The notes: generated by a model from the sequence alone, not told the origin. Positions 8,768-18,055 are shown, counted from the stretch's first letter. The stretch is 64,000 nt of DNA from an uncultured Erysipelotrichaceae bacterium (GCA_944325685.1 CALVBC010000006.1:1-64000); one strand, 5' to 3'. Numbers and translations: made by a program.

Positions 8768-9591
8768 ATGAGCTTATGGATATAGTCAAGCTTATCTTCC
8801 TTGACTTTTAAAGGGCAGCGTGATTCACCAGGGATCTCTAAATCAAAGAGCCCATCATAACCGATCGCTTTTAAAGCTTCGATGACCTTTGGCCATTTGA
8901 TCGTCCCTCTTTCATAAGGCATAAGATGCATATCGCTGTATCCTTCATTATCGGCGATATGCAAAGCCTTTAATTTATCCTTGACTTTTAAGATGAACAT
9001 ATCATGATCATCATAGAAGAGGTTGTAGTGACCGGTATCAAAGCAGATGGCTAAATGAGGGTCATCTACTAAGGTGAAGATCCTTTCAAATTCTTCATAG
9101 GTGACAACTTGTGGATATATCTTACCATCATATTCTTCAAAGAGGTTTTCAAGACATAAGTAGATATCCCGATCACCGATATGATCACAAAGCTCCTTTA
9201 ATGCGCTGACCCTTAAAGGTAGTAGCTCTTCAAATGAGCGCTCTATTAGATCGTAATTGACACGATCACCACCTGGATGGATGACCATATTCCTTATCCC
9301 GATCGCATCATATAGGTCGATCCAATCCTTTAATTCAGCGATCTCTTTATCACGGTCTTTTGCGCAGATATCGGCATTCAACTTAAGGTGACCTTGGATA
9401 TAGCTAAAGCCTTTATCATCACAATACTCTTTAAAAGCTTTACCGACTTCTTTGATGTCACCTCTTTTGAGTAGGATGAGACCATGTTCATCAGCGAGCT
9501 CACCATACTTAAAGCCGTGTTTTACAAATAGATCAGTAGCTTCTTCTGGTGATGACTCATGGAAGTAATTTGACCAAACACTGTACTTCAT
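8749..9591 (-). CDS. Sugar phosphate isomerase/epimerase-like TIM-barrel protein
   Basis: 280-aa member of the xylose isomerase-like/AP endonuclease 2 superfamily. Seen: LVIHPGG-type strand (MVIHPGGDRVN, about residue 104), LCLENLFEEYDGK (metal-ligand Glu), ICFDTGHYNLFYDD (Asp and His ligands, about 198-210), LHIADNEGYSDMHLMP and a final FDLEIPGES. The exact substrate is unknown; homologues act on sugars, myo-inositol derivatives or hydroxypyruvate. The annotated start is the internal ATG at 9591, one base after the upstream stop, rather than an ATG at 9630 inside the previous gene, because the fold begins MKYSVWSNYF. Last gene of its operon. Confidence 0.85.
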   Translation of the reverse strand: MKYSVWSNYFHESSPEEATDLFVKHGFKYGELADEHGLILLKRGDIKEVGKAFKEYCDDKGFSYIQGHLKLNADICAKDRDKEIAELKDWIDLYDAIGIRNMVIHPGGDRVNYDLIERSFEELLPLRVSALKELCDHIGDRDIYLCLENLFEEYDGKIYPQVVTYEEFERIFTLVDDPHLAICFDTGHYNLFYDDHDMFILKVKDKLKALHIADNEGYSDMHLMPYERGTIKWPKVIEALKAIGYDGLFDLEIPGESRCPLKVKEDKLDYIHKLISHLLS

Positions 9592-9592
9592 A

Positions 9593-10420
9593 CTAATCCC
9601 TGTACTCATTGAGCTTGATATCAGTCGCAACGCGATCGATGATCCCCATGACGATCTTTTCGATCTTGGACCCTTTAGAATAATCAGCCTTGGCCATAAA
9701 GGTAGCCCTTTTATCTTCGTATAGTTCCTTAGCGAGATTCAAAGCGGTCTTGTCCTTTTTATCTTGACCATAGACCGCGATCGATGTACCCCCAAAACCG
9801 GTGACGACCTTCATACTAGGGACATCAGTAAGCCCATCGCCAAAGTAGATCATCCTATCGTAAGGGATGTATTTGTCTTCATCTTTGGTCGACTTATTGA
9901 GGTCGATATCGTTGGTCTCATCTAAGACCCCTTTATTGATCCTGAAGATATATTGTGTTTTGGTCGTGTAGTTGACGACCCTCGTCGGCCATTTGATATG
10001 ACCATCTTCATCATAGTAGTAACTACATGCGTAGATCTTTTTGAATTTACTGGCGATCGATGTCCCTAAGATGATCTCTTTTAGACCACTTGAGATGATG
10101 TAGTGTTCGATCTCGATACCTTGGCTTTTACCATATTCATTGATCCGATCAAACCAAGTATCGACTCCTTTAAAGTACTCGATATAAGAGCCTTCTCTGA
10201 ATAGGATGTCCTTAGTGATAGTTGGATCTTCCTTAGCGATATTGTACATATAAGCCAAGATACCATCCATATTGGTAGCTTTAGATAAGGCATTGCATTT
10301 TTGCCAAAAAGACTCTGGATCTTTATAACCTAAGTGATCTAATAGATGGAATTCTTGCATATCCTTAGGTGCTAAGGTCTTATCAAAGTCATATATCAGA
10401 GCCATCTTGACCTTATCCAT
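9593..10420 (-). CDS. HAD-superfamily hydrolase
   Basis: About 275-aa HAD phosphatase. Motif I is IYDFDKTLAP near the N-terminus, motif II likely IISSGLKE (about 107), and motif IV MIYFGDGLTDVPS (about 210-222). The helical cap is inserted after motif I (C1 type). Substrate unknown; resembles phosphoserine phosphatase-like haloacid dehalogenases of unassigned function. The ATG at 10420 overlaps the pepV stop codon (ATGGATAA) and has GAGGTG upstream; the ATG at 10432 is less well placed. Confidence 0.88.
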   Translation of the reverse strand: MDKVKMALIYDFDKTLAPKDMQEFHLLDHLGYKDPESFWQKCNALSKATNMDGILAYMYNIAKEDPTITKDILFREGSYIEYFKGVDTWFDRINEYGKSQGIEIEHYIISSGLKEIILGTSIASKFKKIYACSYYYDEDGHIKWPTRVVNYTTKTQYIFRINKGVLDETNDIDLNKSTKDEDKYIPYDRMIYFGDGLTDVPSMKVVTGFGGTSIAVYGQDKKDKTALNLAKELYEDKRATFMAKADYSKGSKIEKIVMGIIDRVATDIKLNEYRD

Positions 10421-11768
10421 GGCACACCTCATCGAGCTCTTTGATCGCTTCGATATAGATCATGATCTGCTTATATAAGCTATCGATCGCTAAGCATTCA
10501 TTGGCGTCATGGATATGGTTATCTTCACCACTAAACTCACAACCAAAGGCGATACAATTAGCCATCGCCTTAGCATAAGTCCCACCACCTATAGCTTCCA
10601 TCTCCGTCTTTTCATCACCCGTGACCTTCGTATAAGCCCTTTTTAAAGCCTTGATCATCGGTAATTCCTTATCAAAAAACAGTGGTTCAACTAAAGACTT
10701 CTTTACAAAGTGGATATGTTCTTTATCTAGTCCTTTATCTAAGACCTTGACCACTTCAGCCGTTGTCCTTGTGACTGGGAAACGGATATCGACACTGATC
10801 TTTATCGTATCATCGACTTTATCGATGACCCCGAGATTTAAAGTAAGGTCACTGTGTTCATCATATAGAGCTTCACAACCGATCATCTTGCCATGATTAT
10901 CAAGGCCGATATAGTCATGTATATAAGAAACCAACTCATCTTCAAGGCCAGCTTCATATAAGCCACTAAAGAGATGATTGATCGCATTGACACCGAGATC
11001 TGGTGTTGATGCATGAGCCGCGACCCCTTTTAAGGTGATGTCATAATGATCATCATTATATTCGATCATATATTCAAGATCATAGCGATCAAAATAGCGC
11101 TTTAAAGCTTCGATATCAAGATCATTAGTGACCTTAGCATTTACTTCTTTACAGACGACATTAGATACTGTGCCACCTTTGATAGCTAAGATCTTGTCAC
11201 TTTTAGCTTCGATATATCCGGATACCATTCCCTTTTCAGCATATATGCCTGGGAAATTCGCATCTGGCGTAAAGCCCATATCGATCGATCCTTCTTTTTC
11301 GACATAGTGAGCGATACATTTAGAACCGGTCTCTTCATTACACCCGACGATCAACCTAACGCGGTTTTTAAACTTGTAGCCTGTATCGATGAGATATTTA
11401 AGGGCATAGGCACTAGCGATGACCGCCCCTTTGTCATCTGATACACCACGACCATAGATCTTGTCATCTTTGATGGTCATCTTAAAGGGATCTGTATCCC
11501 ATCCATCACCAGCTGGTACGATATCAAGGTGCGCTAAGATACCGATGACTTTATCACCTTCACCTACTTCGCCATAACCACAATAGCCATCAAGATCCTT
11601 GGTCTTTAGACCGATCTTATCAAAGATAGCTAGGGCATCATTTAAGACTGCTCTATTCTCTTTACCAAATGGCAACATATCATCACTGTTGACTGAGTTA
11701 TGACTGACTAATACAGCTAGATCATTTAAGATCGCTTCTCTATTATTATCGATATATCCTTTTACCAT
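10413..11768 (-). CDS. pepV: Dipeptidase PepV (M20 family, Sapep type)
   Basis: Zinc dipeptidase of about 451 aa that finishes degradation of imported or intracellular peptides. M20 metal site residues are visible: LAHLDIVPAGDGWDTDPF (His and Asp, with the PepV/Sapep-specific continuation), bridging GRGVSDDKG, CNEETGSKC (catalytic Glu) and DNHIHDANE (last His ligand). An internal dimerisation/lid domain accounts for residues ~180-360. The start at 11768 has a perfect AGGAGG 6 bases upstream; an upstream in-frame ATG (11807) lies within xth and is rejected. Confidence 0.95.
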   Translation of the reverse strand: MVKGYIDNNREAILNDLAVLVSHNSVNSDDMLPFGKENRAVLNDALAIFDKIGLKTKDLDGYCGYGEVGEGDKVIGILAHLDIVPAGDGWDTDPFKMTIKDDKIYGRGVSDDKGAVIASAYALKYLIDTGYKFKNRVRLIVGCNEETGSKCIAHYVEKEGSIDMGFTPDANFPGIYAEKGMVSGYIEAKSDKILAIKGGTVSNVVCKEVNAKVTNDLDIEALKRYFDRYDLEYMIEYNDDHYDITLKGVAAHASTPDLGVNAINHLFSGLYEAGLEDELVSYIHDYIGLDNHGKMIGCEALYDEHSDLTLNLGVIDKVDDTIKISVDIRFPVTRTTAEVVKVLDKGLDKEHIHFVKKSLVEPLFFDKELPMIKALKRAYTKVTGDEKTEMEAIGGGTYAKAMANCIAFGCEFSGEDNHIHDANECLAIDSLYKQIMIYIEAIKELDEVCHG

Positions 11769-11776
11769 ATGTCCTC

Positions 11777-12529
11777 CTATAGATCGATGATCAAACCCAC
11801 TGGGCAATGATCAGAACCAAACACATCATCTAAGATCAAAGAATCCTTGACCTTAGGCATCAAACGATCGGATACGACAAAGTAGTCGATCCGCCAACCT
11901 ACTCCCTTTTCGCGTGCCCTCATCCGATATGACCACCAACTGTACTTGACCGTATCAGGATATAAAGCCCTAAAAGTATCGGTGAATCCAGAAGCTAGTA
12001 ACTTTGTAAATTCAGCTCTTTCTTCATCCGAGAAACCGGCGTTGAAGTGATTAGTATCCGGATTTTTAAGATCGATCTCATTGTGAGCGACATTGAGATC
12101 ACCCGTATAGATGACCGGTTTATCCTTGTCTAATTTGATCAGATGCTTTCTTAAGTCTTCTTCCCAATGGACACGATAAGGAAGCCGTAATAGACCATCC
12201 TTGGAATTAGGCACATAAGCACAGACAAAGTAGTAGTCAGGATATTCTAAAGTGATGACCCTTCCTTCTTTGGGATGATCTTCTCCTTCGATATCAAAGG
12301 AAACACTTAGCGGCTCCTTCTTAGTTAATACCATGGTGCCACTATAGCCTTTTCTTTCAGCGCTATTCATATACATATGATAGCCATCAAAGCTGACGGT
12401 CAATTGTTCGGGCTGCATCTTGGTCTCTTCAAAGGCGATGATATCAGGATCTTCTTTGACTATAAAATCCATCAAGCCTTTAGTAAGACAAGCCCTTAAG
12501 CCATTGACATTCCAATTCAATAGTTTCAT
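11777..12529 (-). CDS. xth: Exodeoxyribonuclease III (AP endonuclease)
   Basis: Base-excision repair nuclease of the ExoIII/ExoA family, 250 aa. Diagnostic blocks are all present: NWNVNGLRA (N-terminus), AFEETKMQPEQ (metal Glu), YTGDLNVAHNEIDL (catalytic Asp/Asn), GWRIDYFVVS and GSDHCPVGL (catalytic His) at the C-terminus. Overlaps the pepP start by 4 bases. With ogt three genes upstream, the operon joins two DNA-repair enzymes to peptidases, a grouping that is probably historical rather than functional. Confidence 0.97.
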   Translation of the reverse strand: MKLLNWNVNGLRACLTKGLMDFIVKEDPDIIAFEETKMQPEQLTVSFDGYHMYMNSAERKGYSGTMVLTKKEPLSVSFDIEGEDHPKEGRVITLEYPDYYFVCAYVPNSKDGLLRLPYRVHWEEDLRKHLIKLDKDKPVIYTGDLNVAHNEIDLKNPDTNHFNAGFSDEERAEFTKLLASGFTDTFRALYPDTVKYSWWSYRMRAREKGVGWRIDYFVVSDRLMPKVKDSLILDDVFGSDHCPVGLIIDL

Positions 12530-14274
12530 ATACTTCTGGTCCTCTCTTTTAAGAAGGCCCTTTCTTCATCACTTAGATATGGACTCAATGTCTCATAGAC
12601 CAACTTATGATAAGCATTTAAGGATGCTACTTTATCACCTAGTACCTCTTTATCGATAAGCTCTAAGTCAAATGGTACTAAAGTCAATGGTTCAAAGCGT
12701 AAGAATTGACCATATTCCGTCTTTTGACCTTTCACACAGGTGATCATATTCTCGCATCTGATACCAAATTCACCTTCAAAGTAAACACCTGGCTCATCCG
12801 AGAAGATATGACCTGGCTTTAAAGCTACTTCACTACCACCGCCGATCGTATAGCGAATATTAGGTGGTGTCTCATGGACAGCTAGGATATGACCAACACC
12901 ATGACCAGTACCACAACGATAATCAACACCTAAGGCCCATAAGTCCTTACGTGCTAAGATATCTAATTGATTACCACATAGCCCTTCTAAAAACTGAACA
13001 TCTTCAAGATTGAACATACACTTCAATACTAATGAGAACCAGTACTTGATCTTATCATCGACCTTCCCTAGGGCAAAGGTCCTGGTTATATCGGTGGTCC
13101 CTTCAAAGTACTGACCACCACTATCCACTAATAAGATGCCTTCATTAGCTAACTTGGTATTATTCTCTGCCGTTGGGGAATAATGCATCATTGCCGCATT
13201 GGCATTATAAGCCACGATCGGCTCAAAACTGAGGTCAAAAGCCTTATATTCTAAACGGAAACGGTTGAGTTTTACTTTGACATCATATTCATTCAAAGTC
13301 GTCTTATCGACTTCTTTGAGCCACTTCATAAAGCGGACCATCGCTACTCCATCATAGATATGGGCTAGACGGGCGTTTTTGACTTCGACATTATTCTTAG
13401 TCGCCTTCATGTCTTCGATGACACTGCGCATGTCATAGACGCGGTTAGAGCTTGTATCTAATAGATCATAGGTCTCGTAGTTGATCTTGTTGAGGTCGAT
13501 GAGGATGATCGTATTTTTGATGATCTTGATAAAATCATAATACTCATCATAGTCTTTGATGATGACCCCATCGCGATTTAGATCTTCGATGATGATATCG
13601 GATAGACGTTCTCTATGGACAAAGAAATAGATGTCATTATCATAAAAGACCAAGAAACTCATAAAGACCGGTGTATAAGCGATATCATTGCCTCTTAGAT
13701 TCAAGATATAAGCGATCGATGTTAGGTCACCGGTGATATGGCATTTACCATCAAGGCCTCTTTTGACGATATTGAGCTTCTCTAAACGAGTGAGACCAGT
13801 GTATTTACTGTCGATCTCATAGATCATCTCTTTAGTCAGTTTTGGCCGATCTAGATAGATGTCACTGTAGATATCGATACTGACAATAGATAGACCAGCT
13901 TTCTTTAAACGGTTTACAAGCTTGGCACTTACGACCTTGCCATCAAGACCGATCTTTTTGCCTTTGAAGTTTTCGATCATAAAGGCATCGCTGTTTTTGA
14001 CGCCATCGGTACCTAATTTCATGACCTTGATACCATTTGGTGTACACTGTTTATCCGCTTGTACGTGATAGCGTCCATCCACAAAGATATAAGCCTCATC
14101 AAAGGTGATGACCATCGTCGCCATCGAACCTGTGAAACCACTGAAATAGCGTAGTGTTTTAAAATGTTCAGGGATGTATTCAGAAAGGTGATAATCTTGG
14201 GTATTGAGATAGTATACCTCAAGACCATTCTCATACATCTTCCTTCTTAATTGTGTCAATCTCTCTTTTACCAT
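12526..14274 (-). CDS. pepP: Xaa-Pro aminopeptidase (M24B)
   Basis: Metallopeptidase of 582 aa that removes N-terminal residues before proline. It has the long three-domain architecture with two creatinase-like N-terminal domains (about 1-300) and the pita-bread catalytic domain. Metal ligands: LLVDSGGQYFEGTTDITRTF (two Asp), GTGHGVGHILAVHE (His), SDEPGVYFEGEFGIRCENM (Glu) and a final Glu near EYGQFLRFEPLT. The C-terminal M24_C extension (LSPYLSDEERAFL) is present. ATG at 14274 has SD AGGAGG; 7-base overlap with ogt. Confidence 0.95.
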   Translation of the reverse strand: MVKERLTQLRRKMYENGLEVYYLNTQDYHLSEYIPEHFKTLRYFSGFTGSMATMVITFDEAYIFVDGRYHVQADKQCTPNGIKVMKLGTDGVKNSDAFMIENFKGKKIGLDGKVVSAKLVNRLKKAGLSIVSIDIYSDIYLDRPKLTKEMIYEIDSKYTGLTRLEKLNIVKRGLDGKCHITGDLTSIAYILNLRGNDIAYTPVFMSFLVFYDNDIYFFVHRERLSDIIIEDLNRDGVIIKDYDEYYDFIKIIKNTIILIDLNKINYETYDLLDTSSNRVYDMRSVIEDMKATKNNVEVKNARLAHIYDGVAMVRFMKWLKEVDKTTLNEYDVKVKLNRFRLEYKAFDLSFEPIVAYNANAAMMHYSPTAENNTKLANEGILLVDSGGQYFEGTTDITRTFALGKVDDKIKYWFSLVLKCMFNLEDVQFLEGLCGNQLDILARKDLWALGVDYRCGTGHGVGHILAVHETPPNIRYTIGGGSEVALKPGHIFSDEPGVYFEGEFGIRCENMITCVKGQKTEYGQFLRFEPLTLVPFDLELIDKEVLGDKVASLNAYHKLVYETLSPYLSDEERAFLKERTRSI

Positions 14275-14771
14275 ATGACCTCCTGATTCCTTTCATTCTC
14301 AAGTAATATCTTCTTAGCTTTTAACCCTAGGGCATAACCACCTGGTGTCTTATCACCTCTTATCACCCGATGACAGGGGATATAGATAAGTAAGGGATTA
14401 TGATTTAAGGCATTACCGATCGCTTGGGCTGACATATCATCCTTCATCATTTGGAATTTGACCCTTTGAGCTAGTTCACCATAAGAGATAGTATGACCAA
14501 AAGGGATCTTTCGACATTCTTCTAAGACCACCTTTTGAAAAGGTGAACAGTCAAGTTTATATGGGATATAGATGAGATCATTGATACCATTAAAGTAGTT
14601 ATGCAGAAAACGACAAGTCATCTTTAATACATCTGGAAGATCTTTATAAGCCAAGGCATCTTGTACACGCCAAGTATGGCTTTGATCAGTTGTGATCTCT
14701 AAAAGTTGACCATTTTCTTCAATGATATATAACTCACCGATCGGTGAATAGAACTTGATATAGTCTTTCAT
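14268..14771 (-). CDS. ogt: Methylated-DNA-[protein]-cysteine S-methyltransferase
   Basis: Suicide repair protein removing alkyl groups from O6-guanine, about 167 aa. The active-site motif IPCHRVI with the upstream HTH (SYGELAQRV...AQAIGNALNHNP) is clear. The start is placed at ATG 14771 because the N-terminal domain then begins like the family (MKDYIKFYSPIGELYI) and a textbook promoter ends 6 bases upstream of it. A TTG start at 14858 would add 29 residues upstream of the family fold and would lie upstream of that promoter. No Shine-Dalgarno, so probably leaderless. Head of a six-gene operon. Confidence 0.93.
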   Translation of the reverse strand: MKDYIKFYSPIGELYIIEENGQLLEITTDQSHTWRVQDALAYKDLPDVLKMTCRFLHNYFNGINDLIYIPYKLDCSPFQKVVLEECRKIPFGHTISYGELAQRVKFQMMKDDMSAQAIGNALNHNPLLIYIPCHRVIRGDKTPGGYALGLKAKKILLENERNQEVIW

Positions 14772-14777
14772 GGTTAT

Positions 14778-14806
14778 ATTATCTATCAAGATATGACGAT
14801 TGTAAA
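14778..14806 (-). promoter_or_regulatory. Promoter of the ogt operon (leaderless start)
   Basis: On the minus strand TTTACA - exactly 17 bases - GATAAT, five of six matches in each box, then 6 bases (ATAACC) to the ogt ATG. Predicted +1 is the start codon. Confidence 0.6.
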
Positions 14807-14883
14807 TCGGTTTGATACCGCTATCTTTAATATTCGCTATTTGATCATTTGGTTTCAAAAGTAGATAAACCCTTTAAAATTGA

Positions 14884-14889
14884 TATAAT
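14884..14889 (+). promoter_or_regulatory. -10 box of the HAD gene at 14915
   Basis: TATAAT, 25 bases before the ATG; AGGAGA follows at 14904-14909. No convincing -35 box. Confidence 0.4.
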
Positions 14890-14914
14890 ATGACCGAATA
14901 AAAAGGAGATCGAT

Positions 14915-15682
14915 ATGTGTATAAAGATGATCTGCAGTGACTTAGATGGTACTCTACTTCCCTATGGTGAAGATAGCGTGAGTAAAGAAGCCATAAGCCT
15001 TATCAAAGCTATACAAGATAAAGGGATCTTATTTTGTCCTGCTAGTGGACGTCAATATACAAGCCTCAAAAAGCTCTTTGCGCCAGTGGCTGATAAATGT
15101 GTATTCCTATGTGAAAATGGTGGTGTCATCTATAAGGATGATGAAGTATTAGCTAAAGTCGTCATGCCTAAAGATGTCGCTTTTTGTATCGCAAATGACT
15201 TTTTAGATCGCAGTGATGATAAAGGTGAAGTGATGCTGTCGGGAGCGAATACGAGCTATCTCATCGAAAAAGGGCTAGGCGTACTAAATCGGATCAGTGA
15301 GATCGGCAATAACCTAGTCGTCATCAAAGATCTTGATGAGATAAAAGAGGATATCGTCAAAGTAAGTGTATATCTACCTGATGGCGCAACTAAATACGCT
15401 GACCACTTTATCGATAAATGGCAAGATTATAATGCCGCTATCGCAGGACCATATTGGATCGATACGACACTAGCTAATAAGGGTATCGGTGTCAAAAATA
15501 TATGTGAACTATTAGATATCTCCTTAGATGATGTGATGGCTTTTGGTGATAACTTCAATGATGTGTCGATGTTAGATGGAGTAGGGATGCCTTATATCAT
15601 GGAAGGCGCTGATGAAAAATTGCGCATACGCTATCCAAACAAAGCTAAACGCCCTGAAGATATCCTTAAGACCCTTATTTAA
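14915..15682 (+). CDS. Cof-type HAD-IIB phosphatase
   Basis: 255-aa sugar-phosphate-type phosphatase. Motif I ICSDLDGTLLP (residues ~6-16), motif II FCPASGRQYTSL, motif III Lys in the NKGIGVKNICELL region, and motif IV VMAFGDNFNDVSML (about 208-221). The C2B cap lies between. Substrate unknown; related proteins dephosphorylate hexose phosphates, FMN or PLP. It stands alone on the plus strand with its own RBS (AGGAGA) and terminator, divergent from the ogt operon. Confidence 0.92.
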   Translation: MCIKMICSDLDGTLLPYGEDSVSKEAISLIKAIQDKGILFCPASGRQYTSLKKLFAPVADKCVFLCENGGVIYKDDEVLAKVVMPKDVAFCIANDFLDRSDDKGEVMLSGANTSYLIEKGLGVLNRISEIGNNLVVIKDLDEIKEDIVKVSVYLPDGATKYADHFIDKWQDYNAAIAGPYWIDTTLANKGIGVKNICELLDISLDDVMAFGDNFNDVSMLDGVGMPYIMEGADEKLRIRYPNKAKRPEDILKTLI

Positions 15683-15710
15683 GACATCAAGATGGCAGAT
15701 GTCTTTTTTT
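15681..15710 (+). terminator. Terminator of the plus-strand HAD gene
   Basis: AAGACATC, 9-base loop, GATGTC followed by seven T. The stem begins at the stop codon. Confidence 0.9.
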
Positions 15711-15807
15711 ATTCTATATCTCAAGATCATCAGCTGATAATTGATCATTAGATGACAGAAAATTGAATGGTAAAAATAGATACAACAAAGGAATTAGACG
15801 AAGAGTC

Positions 15808-15854
15808 AACTATTGAATTTTTTTCAATAGTTCAAACCAAATAGTTCAAACCAA
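15808..15854. repeat. 10-bp inverted repeat and 14-bp tandem duplication in relic DNA
   Basis: AACTATTGAA (15808-15817) and TTCAATAGTT (15823-15832) form a perfect inverted repeat; ATAGTTCAAACCAA occurs twice in tandem (15827-15840, 15841-15854). The duplication is a visible inactivating event in the RhuM relic. Confidence 0.85.
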
Positions 15855-16091
15855 GAGTAAAACACAAGTTACTAGAAAGATCAAACACTATTATCTCGGC
15901 ACCATTCATTATTGAGTTAGTTTATCATACAAATTCTAAAAAGCTACCAAAAATAAATAGTAACCAACAAAGGCTTTATATTGGATGATGGTATGCCAAA
16001 AATGGTAGATCTTTTAAAAAGGACTGCTTCGAAGAATTATTCAAAAAGAAACATACCTATACAATGGTAGGAAAATATGACATTAATATAC

Positions 16092-16118
16092 CAACTATTT
16101 CCAAAATGGAAATAGTTG
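16092..16118. repeat. Perfect 11-bp inverted repeat
   Basis: CAACTATTTCC (16092-16102), 5-base spacer, GGAAATAGTTG (16108-16118). There is no T-run, so it is not an evident terminator. It shares AACTATT/AATAGTT with the inverted repeat at 15808. Confidence 0.85.
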
Positions 16119-16231
16119 CTTAAGATGGCAAAAGAAAAAGCCGGATCAGAATATGATGTCTTTAATAAGACACGAGTGATTGGATCCGACTTTGATAAAC
16201 TAATTAAAAAGCTAAAGGATGAAGGTGATCT

Positions 16232-18055
16232 TTAAGATATCTTAAAGCTATTATCATTAAGATCGATATAGACCTTAGTGCCATCAGAAAAAGTACTCTC
16301 TTGGACTTTACCTTCTTTATCTAAGATCTTATGATCGATAAGCTCTTCAAATGCGACCTTTTGATGTAGGTCACATACGACCCTACACCTTTTGGCATCT
16401 TCATCAAAAGATCCACTAAGGCCAAAGGCCCCATCGACATCAGGATAAGCCCCTTCTCTTATAAGATATGGTAGACCACCATTGATCAAGGCATAAAGCA
16501 TGAAGTCTTCACCTTCGACGATATCCATCATCCATGGCAAGATGATACATTCATGATATACAAGATCAAATAGCGGGATCGGGATCCCCATCTTCTTGCA
16601 TCCTGGCTTTTTCAGCATGAATTCATAAGGTCCATAGTGACATGATACAAGTGTATCCAAAGCCCAATCTGTACACTCTTCACTAGTTGGGATGATATCT
16701 TTACTGATGAGATATTTAAAGGTCGCTTTACGATATCTGGCACAATCAGATCTTGACATCATATGCCTTTCATCATTGCATTCATCCATCTCATTGCAGG
16801 TAAAGACATCAAGATATGAAGCGTTAGGATAGATATCATCCGTAAAGAGATAACTAAAGTTCCTTTTGACATAGTCCAAAGCCAATGATGCACATAGATA
16901 ATCTTGGACTCCTCCTGCCCATCTTGCGTGGCTATAGATATGACCATCGACATCCTTGATGGAATTATCCACATTATAGCTACCGGCTTTATGATAGTAG
17001 TCACGATATTGATCATGCAAGGCAATGAGATCACCTTGATCTTTTAGATAGTCGACTAATTCCTTTAGATCTTTAGCGCCACCGGCTTCTTTGCATACCG
17101 GAAAGTAGTCAGGATGTTTGTTGTCATAACCAGGCTCAGCCCAGCCATCGACATGGACATATAGACGATGTGGGTATTCCGCTTTGATCAGTTTGAGCTC
17201 TTCTAAGCGCTTTTTAAAAGGGATGATGACATCCTTATCATTATCAGGATCATAGAAGCTTGAAGCTTCATCGGTATGTGATTTGATCCCAAAGTGGATA
17301 AAGGAAGCGCCGACCATATCGTCGATCTTAGGTAGGGTCATAGCTTTTTCTTTGAGCGTTTTAAAGTGACCTTTTTCGATCATCAACTCACGGTAATATT
17401 TAGCCGCTTTTACATAGTCAAGGTCTTTAGCGAAATGATAACGGATATTCCGCTTATAAGTAAGCTTACCAAAACTGGCGATATGTCTAAGACCAATAGT
17501 CGTTCCTATCACATCAGCTTTATGAAGTACTTGATATTTAGTATCCGGATTATCGATGATCACCATATAGCCATGATCTTTTTCTTTTTGCATAAGAAAG
17601 GATACATAGGCATCGTGACTATAGAAGAAACCATCAAAGTCGAGTTTTTGATAGTCATAGTCATAATCATTTGGTAATAAGACTCCTTGCATGATCGGTA
17701 AAGCACTATAGCCATCGATATCTTTAGAGCTAAAATAGCCAGGCCATACGACTTCATCGATATCGGCATCATTTATCGGGATAAGTTCAAAACATATATC
17801 ACCACTAATATCAAAATAGACCATCGTCTCGATGATGAGGTCATCGCTAAAGACATATTCCGCTAAGATACAAGGTGTGATCTTTGCCTTATAGTACTCT
17901 TCTTTGACTAAAGCATCCTCAAAGTAAAGTATCTGATCTTTCACCTTGATATATGGCTTGATCTTTTGATCCATTTGCCAGATGTGATCTTGATCGATCA
18001 CCTTATAATATTCACCAACTTTTTTGACTTTAAGATCTTTATATACTATTTCCAT
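16232..18055 (-). CDS. Glycoside hydrolase-like protein (GH101/GH129-related, tentative)
   Basis: 607-aa cytoplasmic protein (no signal peptide). An N-terminal beta-rich part (about 1-230) resembles the supersandwich domain of large alpha-glycosidases; the middle (about 240-520) looks like a TIM barrel with RLYVHVDGWAEPGYDNKHPD (about 297-316), ALHDQYRDYYH and LFTDDIYPNASYLDVF, acidic residues placed as in GH101/GH129 endo/exo-alpha-N-acetylgalactosaminidases. Size fits GH129. The family call is from pattern recognition only. Last gene of the amino-sugar operon, so a role in releasing GalNAc/GlcNAc from imported glycans is likely. Confidence 0.6.
   Translation of the reverse strand: MEIVYKDLKVKKVGEYYKVIDQDHIWQMDQKIKPYIKVKDQILYFEDALVKEEYYKAKITPCILAEYVFSDDLIIETMVYFDISGDICFELIPINDADIDEVVWPGYFSSKDIDGYSALPIMQGVLLPNDYDYDYQKLDFDGFFYSHDAYVSFLMQKEKDHGYMVIIDNPDTKYQVLHKADVIGTTIGLRHIASFGKLTYKRNIRYHFAKDLDYVKAAKYYRELMIEKGHFKTLKEKAMTLPKIDDMVGASFIHFGIKSHTDEASSFYDPDNDKDVIIPFKKRLEELKLIKAEYPHRLYVHVDGWAEPGYDNKHPDYFPVCKEAGGAKDLKELVDYLKDQGDLIALHDQYRDYYHKAGSYNVDNSIKDVDGHIYSHARWAGGVQDYLCASLALDYVKRNFSYLFTDDIYPNASYLDVFTCNEMDECNDERHMMSRSDCARYRKATFKYLISKDIIPTSEECTDWALDTLVSCHYGPYEFMLKKPGCKKMGIPIPLFDLVYHECIILPWMMDIVEGEDFMLYALINGGLPYLIREGAYPDVDGAFGLSGSFDEDAKRCRVVCDLHQKVAFEELIDHKILDKEGKVQESTFSDGTKVYIDLNDNSFKIS

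Larger units (their letters stand above)
15767..16235 (+). pseudogene. Decayed RhuM-family gene
   Basis: Plus-strand reading with several frameshifts and stops recovers RhuM-family blocks in order: KELDEESTIEFFSIVQTK (15767 on), VTRKIKHYYLGTI (about 15875-15910, cf. the family YNLDxI), GFILDDGMPK then AKNGRSFKKDCFEELFKK (about 15972-16050), and a 36-codon tail MAKEKAGSEYDVFNKT...SDFD to the stop at 16233-16235. The region is AT-rich, contains inverted repeats and a 14-bp tandem duplication, and reaches 4 bases into the end of the convergent glycosidase-like gene. No intact product is expected. Confidence 0.6.
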
